NCBI GenBank assembly: GCA_001655195.1
Contig: LPNY01000199.1
Span: 25,030 to 86,169, forward strand
Direction: 5' to 3'
Source of the DNA: Arcobacter sp. EP1
Lineage (GTDB): Bacteria; Campylobacterota; Campylobacteria; Campylobacterales; Arcobacteraceae
Length of the DNA: 61,140 nucleotides
The number at the start of each line of letters is the position of its first letter. The first letter of the stretch is position 1. The notes beneath the pieces are model-generated. The model made no database searches. It was not told the origin of the DNA and saw nothing but the letters and a program-made list of their open reading frames with translations. Positions 9,228 to 17,888 of the stretch are shown piece by piece. The translations under genes were made by a program, and so were the position numbers.

Positions 9228-9872
9228 TTAACTAGCAAACTCCAAAACTGTATCACTTATTTTCTCTCGAATGTTTCTCTTTTTTACATAATTATTGAGT
9301 CCAATATGATTAGAGTATCCAAGTAGTTTTGCAATTTTTCGAACTGATAAACCAACTCCTAAAAGCTCTTCAATTTTATCTCGCTGTTTATCAAATTTTG
9401 ACTTTTGAATAGTTCCTTTTGGTTTACCTAAATGTACACCTTCTAGTTTTTTAGCAGTTAACGCTTCTTTTGTTCGAAGACTCATTAAGTCTTTTTCAAG
9501 ATTTACTGTCATTGAAATTACACCTAAAATCATTTGGGTTAACATATCATTATCATCAACTAAATCCAAGTTTTGTTTGATGACAATTATGTTAATTTTA
9601 TTCTCTAAAAGAAACTTTACAATCTCTAAAATTCTATCAACTGTTCGTCCAAAAACATTTAAATCATAAACAATAATTCGTGAATCTTTTTGACACGATT
9701 TGAGTAAATCAAGAATATTTTTCTCTTCGTTTGGTTGATTAATCTCAATTTCAAAATCTTGCAAAATATCAATGCTATGTTCTTTTACATATTTACTTAT
9801 TTCTTCTCTTTGAACTTGGGTATATTCCAAGTTATTTTTATTGACTCTTACGTAAGTGATAATTTTTGACAT
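9228..9872 (-). CDS. Serine recombinase homologue lacking the catalytic serine, with C-terminal HTH
   Basis: 214 aa, resolvase/invertase fold, start supported by AAAGGA. The N-terminal motif, normally Y-x-R-V-S-T, reads YVRVNKNN, so the catalytic Ser is Asn11. The LDRLGR block reads LNVFGR, losing Asp and the first Arg. The helix-E motif ERxxxxERT reads EKDLMSLRT. The C-terminus keeps a DNA-binding part: HLGKPKG, then an HTH (VRKIAKLLGYSNHIGLNNYVK). Strand cleavage is therefore improbable, and a DNA-binding or regulatory role is my inference. No inverted or mobile-element ends are visible around it. It is divergent from ubiX across 237 bp. Confidence 0.85.
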   Translation of the reverse strand: MSKIITYVRVNKNNLEYTQVQREEISKYVKEHSIDILQDFEIEINQPNEEKNILDLLKSCQKDSRIIVYDLNVFGRTVDRILEIVKFLLENKINIIVIKQNLDLVDDNDMLTQMILGVISMTVNLEKDLMSLRTKEALTAKKLEGVHLGKPKGTIQKSKFDKQRDKIEELLGVGLSVRKIAKLLGYSNHIGLNNYVKKRNIREKISDTVLEFAS

Positions 9873-10109
9873 CTGTTAATCCTTTAACATAAAGTATAAA
9901 TTAATATTAATAGTTATACAATATGATATGTTAATTTCCAATAAAGCTTATACGAAATGTTAATATAACTTTTCTTAATTTTAGCTTATTTTTATACAAT
10001 TCACTCTACTCAATTTAATACTTTTAAAACATATAAATTCCCTATTTGAAAAAAAAGATTTTTTTCGCTAATATCTTTACTTCTTAGAATTAATACAAAG
10101 GTTTTAAAG

Positions 10110-10667
10110 GTGAAACTTGTCATTGCAATAACAGGTGCTAGCGGTGCAAACTTAGGTTTGAAATTTGTTAGCCTACTGCCTTCAAATATAGAAGCTTTTG
10201 TTGTACTATCAAGTAGTGCAAAAAAAGCGTTAAAACTTGAAAACAATACGGACTTTAAAAAAGTGTTTCAACAAGAAAATGTCACTTTATTTAAAGACAA
10301 AGATATAGCTGCTCCAATTGCATCAGGTTCTTTTAAAACTGATAAAATGATTATCTTGCCTTGTTCTCAAAACACTCTTGCAAAATGTGCATGTGGAATA
10401 AGTGATAGTTTAATCACACGAGCATTTACAGTTATGATTAAAGAAAAACGAGAGATAATTATTGCCCCAAGAGAACTTCCATTCTCTTCTATTGCTTTAG
10501 AAAATATGTTAAAACTTTCCAATTTAGGTGTCATAATTGCACCACCTGTTTTAGGTTATTATTCTGAGCAATCAAGTCTAGATGATATGGAAAACTTTTT
10601 AATTGGTAAATGGTTTGATTTACTAAAAATTGACAACAATTTATATAAACGATGGAAACAAAAATGA
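10110..10667 (+). CDS. ubiX: UbiX-family flavin prenyltransferase
   Basis: 185 aa, starting at GTG. MKLVIAITGASGANLGLKF is the conserved FMN-binding start, and the later PREL motif (IIAPRELPFSSIALENML) and PPVLGYY fit the family. UbiX makes prenylated FMN for the UbiD decarboxylase used in ubiquinone/menaquinone-type pathways. It opens a seven-gene plus-strand run; the coaD ATG overlaps its stop codon as ATGA. Confidence 0.93.
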   Translation: MKLVIAITGASGANLGLKFVSLLPSNIEAFVVLSSSAKKALKLENNTDFKKVFQQENVTLFKDKDIAAPIASGSFKTDKMIILPCSQNTLAKCACGISDSLITRAFTVMIKEKREIIIAPRELPFSSIALENMLKLSNLGVIIAPPVLGYYSEQSSLDDMENFLIGKWFDLLKIDNNLYKRWKQK

Positions 10668-11164
10668 GTAAAGAAAAAGATAACAAAATAATCGCATCTT
10701 ACAAAAGAGCAATTTACAGTGGAACCTTTGATCCAATAACAAATGGTCACATGGATATTATTACACGAGCTTCCAATATCTTCGACGAAGTTATTATTGC
10801 TGTTGCAAAAAGTGAACGTAAAAAACCGATGTTTTCTCATAATGAACGTGTTAAATATGCAAAAGCAGCAACAAAACATCTCAAGGGTGTTAATGTTATT
10901 GGTTTTGATACGCTGCTAGTTGATTTGGCAACGGAACTTGAAGTGAATACAATTATTCGTGGGTTACGAGCTGTTTCTGATTTTGAATACGAACTTCAAA
11001 TGGGATATGCCAATGCTTCAATCAACAATGATATTGAAACACTTTATTTAATGCCAACATTAGAGAATGCTTTTGTGAGTTCAACCATTGTTCGAGAGAT
11101 TATCCGTTTTGATGGAAAGTTTTGTCATCTTGTTCCGAAAGAAGTTTTAAAATGTATGTCGTAA
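10664..11164 (+). CDS. coaD: Phosphopantetheine adenylyltransferase
   Basis: About 166 aa from ATG 10664, which overlaps the ubiX stop as ATGA; a start 12 bp upstream is also open. The nucleotidyltransferase motif AIYSGTFDPITNGHMDII carries the T/HxGH-type active site. Later family blocks are IIRGLRAVSDFEYELQMGYAN and VSSTIVREI. The enzyme converts 4'-phosphopantetheine and ATP to dephospho-CoA, the fourth step of CoA synthesis. It overlaps tmk by 13 bp. Confidence 0.96.
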   Translation: MSKEKDNKIIASYKRAIYSGTFDPITNGHMDIITRASNIFDEVIIAVAKSERKKPMFSHNERVKYAKAATKHLKGVNVIGFDTLLVDLATELEVNTIIRGLRAVSDFEYELQMGYANASINNDIETLYLMPTLENAFVSSTIVREIIRFDGKFCHLVPKEVLKCMS

Positions 11165-11718
11165 TCGAAGGAATAGATACAGCAGGAAAATCAACACAAC
11201 TGGATATCTTATCAAAAAAACTACCTGAGGCAGTTTTTACAAAAGAGCCTGGTGGTACTGATATTGGAATGAAACTTCGAGAGATGGTTCTAAATGGTCA
11301 TGCAAAAAGTAAAGTAGCAGAGATGTTTCTTTTTCTTGCAGATAGAGCAGAACATATTGAAGAGGTTATCAAACCAAATCAAGACAAAGTTGTTGTTTCA
11401 GACCGTTCAGTTATCTCTGGAATTGCCTATGCAAAAGATATGCCGCTGAAAATTGTAACCAGCTTAAATCTCATTGCCACATCAAATATTTTACCAAGTC
11501 ATATGATTTTATTAGAACTATCACGTGAAGAATTAACTAAACGATTATCGGGAAAAGAGAATGATTCCATTGAATCACGAGGTATTGATTACCTACTTGA
11601 TATTCAAAGTCGTATGAAAGAGACGGCAGAACTATTAAACCTAAACCATATTTATATTGATGCAAGTCTGAGTATTGAGCAGATTGCACAAAAGATTGAG
11701 GAATTTATAAATGAGTAA
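11152..11718 (+). CDS. tmk: Thymidylate kinase
   Basis: 188 aa from ATG 11152. A longer ORF from 11122 exists, but MYVVIEGIDTAGKSTQ is the family N-terminus. The P-loop is EGIDTAGKST, the DR(S/Y) motif is VVSDRSVISGIAYA, and a LID region follows. It phosphorylates dTMP to dTDP for DNA synthesis. The start lies inside coaD and the end overlaps hisS by 8 bp, so translation is probably coupled. Confidence 0.96.
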   Translation: MYVVIEGIDTAGKSTQLDILSKKLPEAVFTKEPGGTDIGMKLREMVLNGHAKSKVAEMFLFLADRAEHIEEVIKPNQDKVVVSDRSVISGIAYAKDMPLKIVTSLNLIATSNILPSHMILLELSREELTKRLSGKENDSIESRGIDYLLDIQSRMKETAELLNLNHIYIDASLSIEQIAQKIEEFINE

Positions 11719-12934
11719 CAAAAATATTCAAAGTCTTCGAGGAATGAAAGACCTTGTTGACGAACAAAGCCAACTATTTACCTATTTTATTGATAATGCA
11801 ACACAAATTGCAAAAAACTATGGCTTTTCGTATATTGAAACTCCTATTTTAGAGGAAACTGCACTTTTTAAACGAAGTGTTGGTGAGAGTTCAGATATTG
11901 TTAACAAAGAGATGTATCAGTTCATCGACAAAGGTGAAAATGATGTTTGTTTACGACCTGAAGGAACAGCTGGAGTTGTTAGAAGTTTCATTCAAGACAA
12001 ACGTGACCGTGCTGGTGGTGTAACACGATGGTACTACTATGGTCCAATGTTTCGATACGAACGACCTCAAAAAGGACGTCTTAGAGAGTTTCACCAGTTT
12101 GGAGCAGAAGTATTTGGTGTGAGTTCAGTGTATGAAGATGCCAATGTTATCATGATGCTCAAAGATATTTTAGAGTTCTTTGGTATTAAATTCAACCTAC
12201 TTTTAAACTCTCTTGGGTGTAAAGAGTGTATGCCAACGTATAAAACAAACTTGGTTCAACACCTAAGTTCATTTAGAAGTGAGTTGTGTGAAGATTGTGA
12301 CCGACGAATTGAAACTAACCCTATTCGAGTATTGGATTGTAAAAATGAAAAGTGTCAATCATTACTGATCAATGCACCAAAAATCACCAATAACCTTTGT
12401 GAACGATGTGACACTGACTTTGAAAAACTCAAAGAGATTTTAGATTTTAATGGGGTTAATTATGAAGTTGACTCAAACCTTGTGAGAGGATTAGATTACT
12501 ATTCACAAACTGCTTTTGAGTTCATCAGTGATGAAATTGGAGCACAAAGTGCCATTGCAGGTGGAGGACGATACGATAGACTTGTTGAATTTTTAGGTGG
12601 ACGAGAGACTCCTGGAATTGGATTTGCCATTGGGATTGAACGTCTACTTGAATTAGTACAAGTCAAAGAGCAAAACAAAGAAGTTGTTTATGTTGGAGCA
12701 TTATGTGAAGAGGCACTGAATACTGCAGTAAAAGTTGCCAATGAAAAACGAAAAACAACCAAAACATTTATTGAATACACACCACGTGGATTTGGAAAAC
12801 ACTTTAAATTAGCAGAGAAACAAAATACAACTGTTGTTGCACTCATTGGTGAAGATGAATTAAAAAATGGTACAATTTACGTTAAAAATTTACTTGACAA
12901 AGAAGAGCGTACTATTAAACTCGAGGATTTTTAA
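11711..12934 (+). CDS. hisS: Histidyl-tRNA synthetase
   Basis: 407 aa, class II synthetase. Visible blocks are IQSLRGMKDL at the N-terminus, motif 2 with GPMFRYERPQKGRLREFHQ, the histidine-binding loops GLDYYSQTAFEF and GGGRYDRL, and motif 3 GIGFAIGIERLL. It charges tRNA-His. The insertion with CxxC pairs (CEDCDRR, CKNEKCQS and CERCDTD) could bind zinc; such a Cys-rich stretch is seen in some bacterial HisRS. A C-terminal anticodon-binding domain follows. Its stop lies 2 bp before the next start. Confidence 0.97.
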   Translation: MSNKNIQSLRGMKDLVDEQSQLFTYFIDNATQIAKNYGFSYIETPILEETALFKRSVGESSDIVNKEMYQFIDKGENDVCLRPEGTAGVVRSFIQDKRDRAGGVTRWYYYGPMFRYERPQKGRLREFHQFGAEVFGVSSVYEDANVIMMLKDILEFFGIKFNLLLNSLGCKECMPTYKTNLVQHLSSFRSELCEDCDRRIETNPIRVLDCKNEKCQSLLINAPKITNNLCERCDTDFEKLKEILDFNGVNYEVDSNLVRGLDYYSQTAFEFISDEIGAQSAIAGGGRYDRLVEFLGGRETPGIGFAIGIERLLELVQVKEQNKEVVYVGALCEEALNTAVKVANEKRKTTKTFIEYTPRGFGKHFKLAEKQNTTVVALIGEDELKNGTIYVKNLLDKEERTIKLEDF

Positions 12935-12936
12935 GA

Positions 12937-14733
12937 TTGAATAATTACGGTATAGATATTTGGGGAAATGACAATTTTATCATAGAAAATGGAGTTGTAA
13001 AGGTTAATAAAGCCAATAAACCATCTCTTATCTCTTTGGTTAAAGAAATTCGTTCACAAGACTACAAGGGCCCCCTACTTTTACGATTTCCACATTTAAC
13101 TCAAGGTCAAATTGATAAACTCTATACCCTCTATGATAACGCCATAACAGAGAACAACTACCAAGGTTCATTTAATGCTGTCTTTCCACTAAAGGTAAAT
13201 CAACTTCCTAACTTTTTAATACCATTGATTAATTTAGGTAAAAAGTATAACTATGGATTAGAAGCAGGAAGTAAAGCTGAACTCTTTTTAGCAATGACCT
13301 ACAATAAAATAGGTGCGCCCATAACTGTCAATGGATTTAAAGATAAAGAGATGATTCACCTATGTTTTATTGCAAAACAGATGGGTCATGATATCACCGT
13401 TATCATTGAAGGAATCAATGAACTTGAAACCATTATTGCACTAGAAAAAGAGACTTCACTCCCAACACCAAACATTGGTATACGGGTACGGCTTTTTAAC
13501 CAAGGAAGCGGCGCATGGGCAAAATCAGGAGGAATTGATTCAAAATTTGGTCTAAGTTCCACTGAAATTCTTGAAGCCTTTGAGATGTTAGAAAAAAACA
13601 ATCTATGTGAATATCTAACGATGATTCATTTTCATATCGGTTCTGCGATGAAAAGCATCAAACCTCTTAAAAATGCTCTCAAAGAATCAGGGCATATTTA
13701 TGCAGAGTTAAAAAACTTAGGAGCAACCCATCTAAATGCCATCAATATTGGTGGAGGTTTAGCGGTTGAATATTCTCAATTTCAACGAACTGCACAGTAC
13801 CATTTACAAGAGTTTGCCAATGATGTTATTTTTACTCTAAAAAATATTGCTAAACAAAAAGGGGTTGATGAACCCAACATTTTTACTGAATCAGGACGAT
13901 TTATTGCAGCAAATTCATCGGTATTAATCACCCCTGTTCTTGAGCTATTTTCAGCAGAGTATGAAGCGGAACACTTACGACTAAAAGAGCATAATCCGCC
14001 TTTAATCGTGGAATTAAATGAACTTTATAATGATATGAACAGTCGAACTGCATTAGAATATATGCACGATAGTATTGACCACCTAGAGTCACTACTCAAA
14101 CTTTTTGATTTAGGATACATTGATTTAGAGGACCGTTCAAATGCGGAAATTCTAACAAACCTCATTATCAAAAAAGCTATTTGGCTTTTAGAAGTAGATG
14201 ATTACGAAGAGTTACAAAAAATTGACAATAAAATACAAGAGAAGTATCTATTAAACTTCTCTATCTTCCAATCACTACCTGATTTTTGGGGTATTAAACA
14301 AGAGTTTCCTGTGATGCCCATAACTCACTTGGATAAAAAACCAACACGAAGTGCATCCTTGTGGGATATTACCTGTGATAGTGATGGAGAAATGGAGTTT
14401 GACCCCAAAGAACCTCTTTATTTACATGATGTTAACCTCAAAAAAGAGGAGTACTACTTAGGCTTTTTTAATGTGGGAGCCTACCAAGATATTTTAGGTA
14501 TGAGACACAACCTCTTTTCACATCCAACAGAGATAAATATCATTTTTGAAAATGATACGGTAAAATGTGAAAAGATTTTAGAGTCGCAGAAAATTATAGA
14601 CATTCTTGAAGATATTGATTATGATACCAATGAGATTAAAGATATTTTGAAGAACAAATTAGATGATAACACATATAAAATACTAAATAGATATTTACAT
14701 GATAACAGTTATTTAAAAACAACGTGGAGCTAG
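12937..14733 (+). CDS. speA: Biosynthetic arginine decarboxylase
   Basis: 598 aa, starting at TTG with GAGGA upstream inside the end of hisS. It is a group IV (alanine-racemase-fold) PLP decarboxylase. The PLP Lys is in AVFPLKVNQ (about residue 86), the phosphate-binding glycines are in NIGGGLAVEY, and the second-subunit Cys is in LWDITCDSDGEM. It converts arginine to agmatine for spermidine synthesis. The length matches SpeA and is far above ornithine or diaminopimelate decarboxylases. It is followed after 1 bp by cysE. Confidence 0.95.
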   Translation: MNNYGIDIWGNDNFIIENGVVKVNKANKPSLISLVKEIRSQDYKGPLLLRFPHLTQGQIDKLYTLYDNAITENNYQGSFNAVFPLKVNQLPNFLIPLINLGKKYNYGLEAGSKAELFLAMTYNKIGAPITVNGFKDKEMIHLCFIAKQMGHDITVIIEGINELETIIALEKETSLPTPNIGIRVRLFNQGSGAWAKSGGIDSKFGLSSTEILEAFEMLEKNNLCEYLTMIHFHIGSAMKSIKPLKNALKESGHIYAELKNLGATHLNAINIGGGLAVEYSQFQRTAQYHLQEFANDVIFTLKNIAKQKGVDEPNIFTESGRFIAANSSVLITPVLELFSAEYEAEHLRLKEHNPPLIVELNELYNDMNSRTALEYMHDSIDHLESLLKLFDLGYIDLEDRSNAEILTNLIIKKAIWLLEVDDYEELQKIDNKIQEKYLLNFSIFQSLPDFWGIKQEFPVMPITHLDKKPTRSASLWDITCDSDGEMEFDPKEPLYLHDVNLKKEEYYLGFFNVGAYQDILGMRHNLFSHPTEINIIFENDTVKCEKILESQKIIDILEDIDYDTNEIKDILKNKLDDNTYKILNRYLHDNSYLKTTWS

Positions 14734-14734
14734 C

Positions 14735-15481
14735 ATGTCACAAGAGATAAAAGAAGAAAACAAACCATTAGGATATTGGGCACAAATCAAAGAAGATTTT
14801 TCCGTTCCCAAAAAAAATGACCCGGCGCTAAACTCAAATATTGAGTTACTATTTAACTATCCAGGAGTATGGGCAATCGTTAACCATAGACTTGCCAACA
14901 GACTGTACAAACGAAACTTTAAACTCCTTTCTCGAATTATTATGGGACTGACTCAGTTTTTTTGTAATATGGATATTCATCCAGCAGCAACAATAGGACG
15001 AAGAGTATTTATTGACCATGGTATTGGGGTAGTTATTGGGGAAACAACCATTATTGAAGATGACGTACTCATTTACCAAGGTGTGACCTTAGGTGGGGTA
15101 AGTCTAAACAAAGGAAAACGTCACCCAACTATTAAAGCAAACTCGGTTATTGGTAGTGGTGCAAAAGTTTTAGGAAATATTACCGTTGGTAAAAACGGAA
15201 AAATTGGAGCCAACTCTGTTGTTATTTGTGATGTACCAAAAAACTGTACTGCAGTTGGAGTTCCAGCAAAAGTTATCAAACGAGAAGATAAAAATGGAAA
15301 ACTCAACCATGCAGATTTACCTGATATCAACAAAGAGATGTTCGAATACCTTCTAAAAAGGGTTGCAGTATTAGAACATGCCGTTAAAAAATATGACGGT
15401 ATTGATTTAAGTAACGAAGACCACGAGTTAGAGTGTATCTACAAAAAGTTCATTGGAGCAATGAACTCTATTAAAAAATAA
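14735..15481 (+). CDS. cysE: Serine O-acetyltransferase
   Basis: 248 aa. The N-terminal helical part is followed by a left-handed beta-helix of hexapeptide repeats (from DIHPAATIGRRVFIDHGIGVVIGE). The catalytic region is LIYQGVTLGGVSLNKGKRHP. It makes O-acetylserine, the acceptor for sulfide in cysteine synthesis. The C-terminal about 50 residues form an extra helix (EYLLKRVAVLEHAVKKYDG). A TSUP transporter follows after 3 bp, which fits sulfur metabolism. Confidence 0.95.
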   Translation: MSQEIKEENKPLGYWAQIKEDFSVPKKNDPALNSNIELLFNYPGVWAIVNHRLANRLYKRNFKLLSRIIMGLTQFFCNMDIHPAATIGRRVFIDHGIGVVIGETTIIEDDVLIYQGVTLGGVSLNKGKRHPTIKANSVIGSGAKVLGNITVGKNGKIGANSVVICDVPKNCTAVGVPAKVIKREDKNGKLNHADLPDINKEMFEYLLKRVAVLEHAVKKYDGIDLSNEDHELECIYKKFIGAMNSIKK

Positions 15482-15484
15482 AAT

Positions 15485-16222
15485 ATGACCTTAGAACTAC
15501 TACTCTTTGGAGCAATTACAGGTTTTACCTCTGGTTTCTTTGGAATCGGAGGAGGAATGGTTCTTGTTCCACTACTCCTTTTTTCGGGATTTGATATGAA
15601 AGAAGCAGTAGCTATTTCAATCATGCAAATGGTATTTAGTTCTATATTTGGGTCATTTTTAAACTTACGAAAACAGTTACATCTACTAGCTGATGGATTA
15701 CTATTGGGAATTGGCGGTTTTATTGGTGGTTTATTTAGTGGATTTGTGGTAGCAACCCTATCCAATACCATGTTACAATATATGTTTATCGCTATTTTAG
15801 TTGCCTCTATTTTAAAAATCTTCAAAACCTCAATGGAACACGAAAAAGAGGTCAAACAACATAGTAAAGCATTTTTACTACTAATTGGAGCAACTATTGG
15901 TATGTTTGCCATGAGTATTGGCATTGGTGGAACTATTATGTTAACACCAATATTAGTAGGATTCATGCACTACAACCTAAAAATAGCCACTACCTTAGGA
16001 CTATTTTTTGTAGTATTTTCTTCAATTGCAGGATTTATTTCATTATCATACAGTGGACAAATGCTTTATAGTGAAGGTGCAATGGTTGGTATAGCTTCAC
16101 TTGTTGGGGTTTATTTTGGTATCAAGGTAAAAAATATCACCCACATAAAGTCCTATAAGAATTTTATTTTATTGCTTTATACGGTGATACTATTCTTTAT
16201 GATGCAGAAGGTGTTTTTTTAA
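15485..16222 (+). CDS. TSUP (TauE/SafE) family membrane transporter
   Basis: 245 aa, about eight membrane segments in two related halves. Each half opens with the family glycine motif (GFTSGFFGIGGGMVLVPLLL, and later IGMFAMSIGIGGTIMLTPIL). TSUP proteins move sulfite, sulfonates or thiosulfate-like anions. Being the last gene behind cysE suggests export or import of a sulfur compound, but this is inferred from context. Its stop codon lies in a bidirectional terminator hairpin. Confidence 0.88.
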   Translation: MTLELLLFGAITGFTSGFFGIGGGMVLVPLLLFSGFDMKEAVAISIMQMVFSSIFGSFLNLRKQLHLLADGLLLGIGGFIGGLFSGFVVATLSNTMLQYMFIAILVASILKIFKTSMEHEKEVKQHSKAFLLLIGATIGMFAMSIGIGGTIMLTPILVGFMHYNLKIATTLGLFFVVFSSIAGFISLSYSGQMLYSEGAMVGIASLVGVYFGIKVKNITHIKSYKNFILLLYTVILFFMMQKVFF

Positions 16223-16241
16223 CATTACTAATAAATGTTAA
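16219..16241. terminator. Bidirectional terminator overlapping two stop codons
   Basis: The 8-bp stem TTAACATT / AATGTTAA has a 7-nt loop, with T-runs on both sides. It contains the stop of the TSUP gene (16220-16222) and of the convergent HEPN-like gene (16238-16240). Confidence 0.7.
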
Positions 16242-16795
16242 GTATTTTTTCTATCATACAATATATTATTTCTATTTTCCCAAAAATCATTTAAATTTAC
16301 TCTTGTTCTAAGTATTAATTCTATAATTTTTTGTAAAGATTCTTCTGTAAATTGAACGTACTCTTGTTTCATACCTTTTTTTGACATTTTTAGTCGAACA
16401 AAAGCATATCCTTCTTCATTAGTGCTTTCCCAATTAGTATGTGCTACAAGATTACGTAATCTAGTAGATTCTCTTAAATCATTTATGAGCCTTTCATATC
16501 CTTCAAGTTCTTTATCTAAAGAAAATTGAAAATCATCGCAAAACCTTTTCAATAAATCTATTTTTGCAGAAAACCCCATTGTATTTAAAACAATTAAACC
16601 TGTTGAATCTGTACGATCTGTAAAATTTTCACAAAGAATAGCATCTAATGAACTTTCAAGAGAATTAAAATATATTATAATTAATCCAATAAAAGGAATA
16701 GCATTTGATATATACTCCTCAGCTTTTTTTTCATCTTCAACATCATGAGAAAGATGTTGTATAAATTCAGTCAATTTAGTTTTTGTATAATTCAT
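16238..16795 (-). CDS. HEPN-like protein with RX4H motif
   Basis: 185 aa with a good AAGGAT ribosome site. It is predicted all-helical. The key feature is RNLVAH at residues 114-119, an R-x4-H motif with the polar residue after Arg that is characteristic of HEPN ribonuclease-type domains. It is preceded by a long helix carrying ESSLDAIL and followed by a Trp-containing helix start. HEPN proteins are often RNases or toxin partners, though many are inactive structural proteins. No nucleotidyltransferase or other antitoxin candidate lies next to it; the neighbour is a structured repeat. The family assignment is inference. Confidence 0.6.
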   Translation of the reverse strand: MNYTKTKLTEFIQHLSHDVEDEKKAEEYISNAIPFIGLIIIYFNSLESSLDAILCENFTDRTDSTGLIVLNTMGFSAKIDLLKRFCDDFQFSLDKELEGYERLINDLRESTRLRNLVAHTNWESTNEEGYAFVRLKMSKKGMKQEYVQFTEESLQKIIELILRTRVNLNDFWENRNNILYDRKNT

Positions 16796-16869
16796 GTGTA
16801 TCCTTATATATTATTATAACTCAAATGAAATATGTATGAGTATTAAAAAGCTACCAAAAAGAGGTGATT

Positions 16870-17172
16870 TTGAGTATTTCACTGTTTGAAAATCATGGGT
16901 TGTATTTCTGCCTTTGTTAAAGCCGGAAGTTTTAGATTTATTTTCGGATACCGTCCGAAGCCTGTTTGACCGTAATAAATGGGAACAGGGGAAAACTTAT
17001 GCCAATAAGGCATAAGGCAAACTTCGTGAGGGGAGCACATTTTAGCGAGTTTTGCAGGGCAGAAAATGAATTTAAAACTGGAGGGAAGCTTCGCCTTTGA
17101 CAACCGGCAGTTTTTTTTGCTTACTTTTCGTAAACACAAAAGTAAGTAGAGTAAAGAGGTAATCCTCTTTGC
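16870..17172. repeat. Hairpin-rich, GC-richer extragenic element (probable dispersed repeat)
   Basis: This fills the 432-bp gap 16796-17227. Base composition is less AT-rich than around it. It carries several perfect stems: TTCGGA/TCCGAA (16943-16959), CTTATGCC/GGCATAAG (16996-17016), AAAACTG/CAGTTTT (from about 17065 to 17115), CTTACTTTT/AAAAGTAAG (17120-17146) and AAAGAGG/CCTCTTT (17153-17170). An 86-codon minus ORF (16879-17139) runs through these stems; it is Cys/Pro/Lys-rich without a ribosome site and I regard it as spurious. The element may be a non-coding RNA, a non-autonomous mobile repeat or an extragenic palindromic cluster. Confidence 0.6.
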
Positions 17173-17227
17173 GATATCAAGCCAGAATAATTAAACCACT
17201 CCAACCTACAAACTCACAAAGAGAAAA

Positions 17228-17878
17228 TTAACCCCACAAATTAATAGCAGGCAATTTAGAAACCGCCTTGATAATATCCGTCTTTGAAACAATCCCACAT
17301 AACACATCTTTGGAATCAACAACCGGAATAGCATCCAACTTAAAATCCAACATAACCTTAGCAACTCTACGAATATCAGAAATCGGATCAGTCGTAAGCA
17401 AATCATCAAAATAAAGCTCTGAGAGTTTTTGATTTAAAATATGTCGTCCCCTATCAAAATCATCCATAAGTAAATTTAAAATGATTTTTTTATTTATCAT
17501 TCCTACAATCTTACCATCAGGAAAAACTACTGGTATTTGACTCACTTTTTTTTCCCGCAAAAGGTTATAAGCTTCCAATATGCTAGATGATTGGTTTATT
17601 GCAATACAGTTTGCACTCATGATATCTTTCACATGATACACCACCGAAGTAGTATCCATATTGGCTATTTTTTTATAGGCATTGAGTTCTTTTTGATTGG
17701 GTTGTTCGTTTTCTTGGTTCTTTTTATTTTTCTTTTCTCTGTCTAAATAGTCCTGATAGAGGTCGTCATCATCGGGTTTTAACAACACTTTATGGGGAGC
17801 ATCTGTATTTTTTACTTGATATAAATTATCAGCTGTACTTCTAAAACTGACACTTCCGTTGTTATATATTGCAAACAC
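17228..17878 (-). CDS. Two-CBS-domain regulatory protein
   Basis: 216 aa with a GTG start preceded by GGAGG at 5 nt. An N-terminal charged region (about 1-80, rich in Asp, Lys, Asn) is followed by a CBS pair: VKDIMSANCIAINQSSSILEAYNLL with VSQIPVVFPDGKIVGMI, and LTTDPISDIRRVAKVML with LDAIPVVDSKDVLCGIVSKTDI. CBS pairs bind adenine nucleotides and usually regulate a partner. It starts 10 bp after the stop of the CPA2 antiporter, so regulation of that transporter by energy state is a reasonable inference. Confidence 0.85.
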   Translation of the reverse strand: MFAIYNNGSVSFRSTADNLYQVKNTDAPHKVLLKPDDDDLYQDYLDREKKNKKNQENEQPNQKELNAYKKIANMDTTSVVYHVKDIMSANCIAINQSSSILEAYNLLREKKVSQIPVVFPDGKIVGMINKKIILNLLMDDFDRGRHILNQKLSELYFDDLLTTDPISDIRRVAKVMLDFKLDAIPVVDSKDVLCGIVSKTDIIKAVSKLPAINLWG

Positions 17879-17888
17879 TTAATCCTCC

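Noticed and set aside
9228-9872. Mobile element or integron carrying the recombinase
   Set aside because: No terminal repeats, transposition genes or duplicated target sites are visible on either side.
10559-10879. 106-codon minus ORF over ubiX/coaD
   Set aside because: It is antisense to two well-supported enzymes, with a low-complexity Cys/Phe-rich translation.
16879-17139. 86-codon minus-strand ORF as a real gene
   Set aside because: It runs through several hairpins, has no ribosome site and shows a composition unlike proteins here; the element is better explained as non-coding.
17206-17409. 67-codon minus ORF beside the CBS gene
   Set aside because: It overlaps the CBS gene in another frame, and the CBS gene has clear domains and a GGAGG start.
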